From Phycisphaerae bacterium (GTDB lineage: Bacteria; Planctomycetota; Phycisphaerae; UBA1845; UTPLA1): DNA of 8,194 bases. Within the stretch, counting starts at the first letter, position 1. Each line of letters begins with the position of its first letter. Below the pieces are notes generated by a model. That model had not been told where the DNA came from. It did no database searches and worked only from the letters and a program-made list of their open reading frames with translations. The DNA lies in assembly GCA_029259995.1 (NCBI GenBank), contig JAJDEC010000500.1, forward strand, positions 1-8,194. The letters run 5' to 3'. The position numbers and the translations under genes were made by a program. Shown here one piece after another: positions 5,823 to 8,194 of this stretch.

Positions 5823-7535
5823 CTATTCGGCCGGTTTGAAGGCTGCACGTATCTCCGTCATCAACTGATCGACTTTGAACGGCTTGAAAAGAACGGCATT
5901 GAGCCCCTCCTGTCTCGCCCGGACGATCGAATGGTTGGGATCATATCCGAAGCCCGTCATCAGCATGACAGCAATATTGGGATACGTTTCGCGAGCCGCG
6001 GCGAAGACTTCGTAGCCGTTTTTCAAGGGCATCTTGATGTCGGCCAGGAGGAGGTCGAAGGGTTTCGACTCAAGGAACCCGATCGCCTCCGCGCCATCCC
6101 GGGCCAGCGTCACGTCGCAGCCCTTGCCGCGAAGCACGCCGCCGATGGTTTCGCGAATCGTCTCCTCATCGTCGGCGATCAGAATGCGCTTGCCTTCGAG
6201 AAGCGGGTCCTTTTCCGTCGAATCGCCGTGTCGGCCGAGAATGCCGCTGCGCGGCGTCGCGACGGTCCGAACCTTCTTCTTGATTGTATCGACACTGTCG
6301 ATGATGGCATGCAGCCGATGGCGCAACTCGTCGTTGCCGATGAACTCCTCAACGAGGGTGCCGGCTTCTGTCACGATGTCGTTGAGGGGACCGGCGATCT
6401 CATCGATCACATCGTCGGCGAGCTGTCCCGTCGATTCATAACGTTCGACGATGAGCAGATCGAGCATGTTGAGGGCCAGCGCGACGTAGCGCGCGAGCAT
6501 CTCGGCGAATTGTCGATCGTCTTCGTTGAAGGCGGCGGACTTGTCCGACTCGATATCGAGGACACCGATGAGCCGATCATGAAGGCGGAGGGGAACTGTC
6601 AGTGAACTGCGCGCCTGCTCCAGGCCCTGGAGATAACGCACATCGTTGGCCGTGTCGTGGCAGATATAGCTGCGGCCCGTGGCGGCGACGTATCCGCTGA
6701 TGCCATTGTTTTCCGTGGATGCGAAAATATCGAGATCGCGGCTGGCGGCGCACATGCCGTGCTGCAAAACCATTTCGAGGCGATTCGTCTTCTTGTCAAT
6801 GAGCAACACGGCAAAGTTGTCGAAGTGAAGCAGGTCGTGCAGGTAGCGAAGAATCTTGCGTTCGAGCAGACGAAGGCGCTCTTCGACGTCCATGCCCGCC
6901 GTCGTTTCGACATCGAGCCGCACAAGCTCGCGGCCGGCAAGATCGATGGCGTCGATCTTCTGCTGCAGGCGCCGGCTGTGCGTCACATCCCAGACGACGC
7001 AGCTGAATCTCGCGATTCGACCGGATTCTTCGACAACGGGCGTGATCGTCACATCGAAATGCTGATCTTCGCCGGCCACAAAGCTGAAACGCCGGGCACG
7101 TGCGTGCGCCGGCGTTGCGTTGGAGTTTTCTTTTTCGTGATCGCGAATTGTGCGTTGACACGCCTCGCCGATTCGTTCGACGAGATCGCGCGGATAACTT
7201 CGCATGCGCGGGTTATCCCATTGCAGCGCCCCGGTTGAGTCGAAGATACAGACGCCCTGCCCGATGGTCTCAAGCAGAAGCCGAAGGTTTGCGTTGGTAC
7301 CGCCCGCCTCGTTCATCGATGCGACGAACGACGGATCGGCGACAACCAGCTCGAAGTTGACTTCCTTCAATCGCTGCTGCGCCGCCTCGAGGGTTGCGAC
7401 ACGTTCGATCTGCGCGTTCGGACCGAAGCGATCGATGACGTCCTCTGAAATGTCCTGGCCAGCCGCAAGAACCAGAATTTTGCGGTGTGTTGCCGTGGCG
7501 CCCATTGTTTGTTCTGCCGATACGCTTGCCAACAA
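5823..7535 (-). CDS. PAS-GAF-degenerate kinase-receiver signalling protein
   Basis: A soluble 570-residue two-component-type protein. Order: a receiver-like but degenerate N-terminal domain (about 19-75, missing the acidic pair, VVADPSF near Asp67); a PAS domain (about 82-187, VCIFDSTGALQWDN to VVWDVTHSRRL); a coiled linker; a GAF domain (about 215-360, GISGYVAATGRSYICHD, LRLHDRLIGVLDIES); a helical segment like a histidine-kinase dimerisation domain (365-425); and a C-terminal receiver (448-568) with Asp455, Asp456, phospho-acceptor Asp499 (ADIKMP), Thr527 and Lys551 (FKPF). In the helical segment GQLADDVIDEIAGPL lines up with the kinase pattern GQLA-x4-HEI-x2-PL, with the phosphorylated His replaced by Asp378. 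No ATP-binding domain follows. It therefore probably receives phosphate from another kinase and dimerises rather than acting as a kinase. There is no DNA-binding output. The start is TTG at 7535 or 7532, because a perfect GGAGG lies just upstream; ATG at 7505 is the alternative. Confidence 0.9.
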   Translation of the reverse strand: MLASVSAEQTMGATATHRKILVLAAGQDISEDVIDRFGPNAQIERVATLEAAQQRLKEVNFELVVADPSFVASMNEAGGTNANLRLLLETIGQGVCIFDSTGALQWDNPRMRSYPRDLVERIGEACQRTIRDHEKENSNATPAHARARRFSFVAGEDQHFDVTITPVVEESGRIARFSCVVWDVTHSRRLQQKIDAIDLAGRELVRLDVETTAGMDVEERLRLLERKILRYLHDLLHFDNFAVLLIDKKTNRLEMVLQHGMCAASRDLDIFASTENNGISGYVAATGRSYICHDTANDVRYLQGLEQARSSLTVPLRLHDRLIGVLDIESDKSAAFNEDDRQFAEMLARYVALALNMLDLLIVERYESTGQLADDVIDEIAGPLNDIVTEAGTLVEEFIGNDELRHRLHAIIDSVDTIKKKVRTVATPRSGILGRHGDSTEKDPLLEGKRILIADDEETIRETIGGVLRGKGCDVTLARDGAEAIGFLESKPFDLLLADIKMPLKNGYEVFAAARETYPNIAVMLMTGFGYDPNHSIVRARQEGLNAVLFKPFKVDQLMTEIRAAFKPAE

Positions 7536-7538
7536 ATG

Positions 7539-7543
7539 CCTCC
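7539..7543 (-). promoter_or_regulatory. Ribosome binding site GGAGG implying a TTG start
   Basis: A perfect GGAGG on the minus strand lies 3 bases before TTG 7535 and 6 bases before a second TTG at 7532. It is 33 bases from the first ATG (7505), which has no ribosome binding site of its own. It favours initiation at TTG, most likely 7532. Confidence 0.55.
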
Positions 7544-7614
7544 GATTCGCCGGCCAGTCGAATGTCGATCAGTTAATCCGTATTGGCATCCGTGCGCAAT
7601 ACCCACCCATCCAT

Positions 7615-7643
7615 ATCATATTCGCCGTGATCACGAAAGACAA
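7615..7643 (-). promoter_or_regulatory. Putative sigma-70-type promoter of the signalling gene
   Basis: On the minus strand TTGTCT (7638-7643) and TATGAT (7615-7620) are separated by exactly 17 bases, matching 4 of 6 and 5 of 6 consensus positions. It would give a leader of about 70 bases to the GGAGG/TTG start. It is the best promoter match in the window. Confidence 0.5.
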
Positions 7644-7815
7644 AGCACATAACTCGCTGCGTTGATGAAATTTCCATCGAGTCTTCCGATTGCGGATTGC
7701 GCACCGCCGCAGATCAGTTTGGGCAAACGCGTACTTTCAACCTCGCCCCCGCTACTCTGCGGTACCCGGCATCCGCCCCGCCGGTCCCCTGTATTCAAAC
7801 GTCGGCATTACGCCA

Positions 7816-7914
7816 TCACAGGATGGGCTGGAACTCTTTCGGATCGACGATCGATTGGACAGAAGCAACAGGAACTGGAGCATTATCGCAACCAGCGGCG
7901 CATGAATCGGTCAT
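7816..7914 (-). CDS. Possible 32-codon ORF overlapping the hydrolase stop (ATGA)
   Basis: A short minus-strand frame beginning MTDSCAAGCD and ending PKEFQPIL. Its ATG overlaps the stop of the upstream gene as ATGA, with an AGG 5 bases before it, the arrangement of translational coupling. It has two cysteines and no recognised domain, and its third-position base use is less GC-rich than the neighbours. It could be a small coupled peptide, but such overlaps arise by chance and I rate it as weak. Confidence 0.18.
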   Translation of the reverse strand: MTDSCAAGCDNAPVPVASVQSIVDPKEFQPIL

Positions 7915-8194
7915 CCTGACCTGGCCCGAAGGTTCTTTCGTACTTTGGGTGCCAGCCATTCCCGGACGAAACGACGATGGGTCCAGGAGAAATGACCGCC
8001 GTCGTGCCCGAGTGTCCGCATGGACTTCATCCACGGCGCCTGTTCGAGATTGCCGTAGTGCCGACGTTCGACGGGAAGGACTGCCGTCGGCGTGACAAAT
8101 CCGACTTTGCCCGCCGACTCAGAAAAGGAACGATCGATCGTGCCCGCAATCGTTGTTCCGGGGCCAAGGAGCACATCGTCGCGACGCGAATAGC
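7911..8194 (-). CDS. Probable alpha/beta hydrolase, C-terminal part (start beyond window)
   Basis: Minus-strand frame open through the right edge; 93 residues are visible, and the gene starts outside. The segment begins YSRRDDVLLGPGTTIAGTID and continues to SAGKVGF, then HYGNLEQAPWMKSM and GHDGGHFSWTHRRFVREWL, ending in a basic tail. The layout (an acidic residue after a YS turn, then about 65 residues later a GGH followed by a Trp-rich final helix) suits the Asp and His of an alpha/beta-hydrolase triad, with the nucleophile Ser lying outside the window. A GTG at 8174 within the frame is probably internal rather than the start. No signal peptide can be judged. The family call is an inference from the pattern; the substrate cannot be guessed. 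Confidence 0.5.
   Translation of the reverse strand, partial: YSRRDDVLLGPGTTIAGTIDRSFSESAGKVGFVTPTAVLPVERRHYGNLEQAPWMKSMRTLGHDGGHFSWTHRRFVREWLAPKVRKNLRARSG

Larger units (their letters stand above)
7536..7910. other. Gap between hydrolase end and signalling gene
   Basis: About 375 bases with no long gene I can support. It holds the promoter-like pair at 7615-7643, the GGAGG at 7539-7543, an imperfect dyad GATG-AAATTT-C-CATC at 7664-7678 upstream of that promoter, and a possible 32-codon ORF at 7816-7914. Unlike the gaps at 2565-4397, it contains no palindromic repeat family. Confidence 0.5.

Noticed and set aside
7664..7678. Imperfect dyad GATG-AAATTT-C-CATC as an operator
   Set aside because: It is short, has a one-base bulge and is the only copy seen, so it is not distinguishable from chance.
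7690..7905. 71-codon plus-strand frame starting at TTG
   Set aside because: The translation looks partly protein-like, but there is no ribosome site, no motif, and it would lie antiparallel in the leader region of the signalling gene.

Overview
This 8.2-kb window comes from a GC-rich bacterial chromosome (roughly 60% GC by eye). The best guess is a planctomycete or close relative. The grounds are an fmt-rsmB pair, a large membrane protein opening with two CxxC zinc ribbons (a layout common in that phylum), and several families of short palindromic repeats in the gaps. No rRNA or 16S gene is present, so the taxonomy is inference. No phage, plasmid, CRISPR or transposase genes were seen.

Layout. 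1-204: upstream region with no supportable gene. 205-2564 (+): fmt (methionyl-tRNA formyltransferase) and rsmB (16S rRNA m5C methyltransferase), overlapping by ATGA, a translation-linked operon. 2565-2798: convergent gap holding two inverted-repeat elements. 2799-3692 (-): a stand-alone MEMO-family protein (AmmeMemoRadiSam protein B type). 3693-3887: gap with a third inverted-repeat element. 3888-4103 (-): small YjfB-like putative motility protein. 4104-4397: gap with a fourth element made of 39-bp tandem units closed by 24-bp inverted ends. 4398-5681 (-): two-zinc-ribbon, six-helix membrane protein of unknown function. 5823-7535 (-): PAS-GAF-pseudo-kinase-receiver signalling protein. 7536-7910: its promoter region. 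7911-8194 (-): C-terminal end of a probable alpha/beta hydrolase running off the right edge.

How the parts relate. fmt and rsmB serve translation (initiator tRNA formylation and rRNA methylation). From MEMO rightward all genes are on the minus strand, but the gaps of about 140-375 bases and separate promoter-like sites argue for individual units rather than one operon. No obvious multi-gene defence or metabolic system is visible.

The most notable signal is in the gaps. Between 2565 and 4397 four different palindromic repeat families occur, each as a pair of facing stem-loops. In two pairs the arms differ mainly at positions that base-pair with one another, so the stem is kept while its sequence changes. 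This is the expected mark of selection on a folded single strand, as in REP/REPIN elements moved by RAYT (Y1 HUH) transposases. A second notable item is the signalling protein, whose kinase phosphorylation-site His is replaced by Asp and which has no ATPase domain. The hexamer CGATCG is also strongly enriched across the window.
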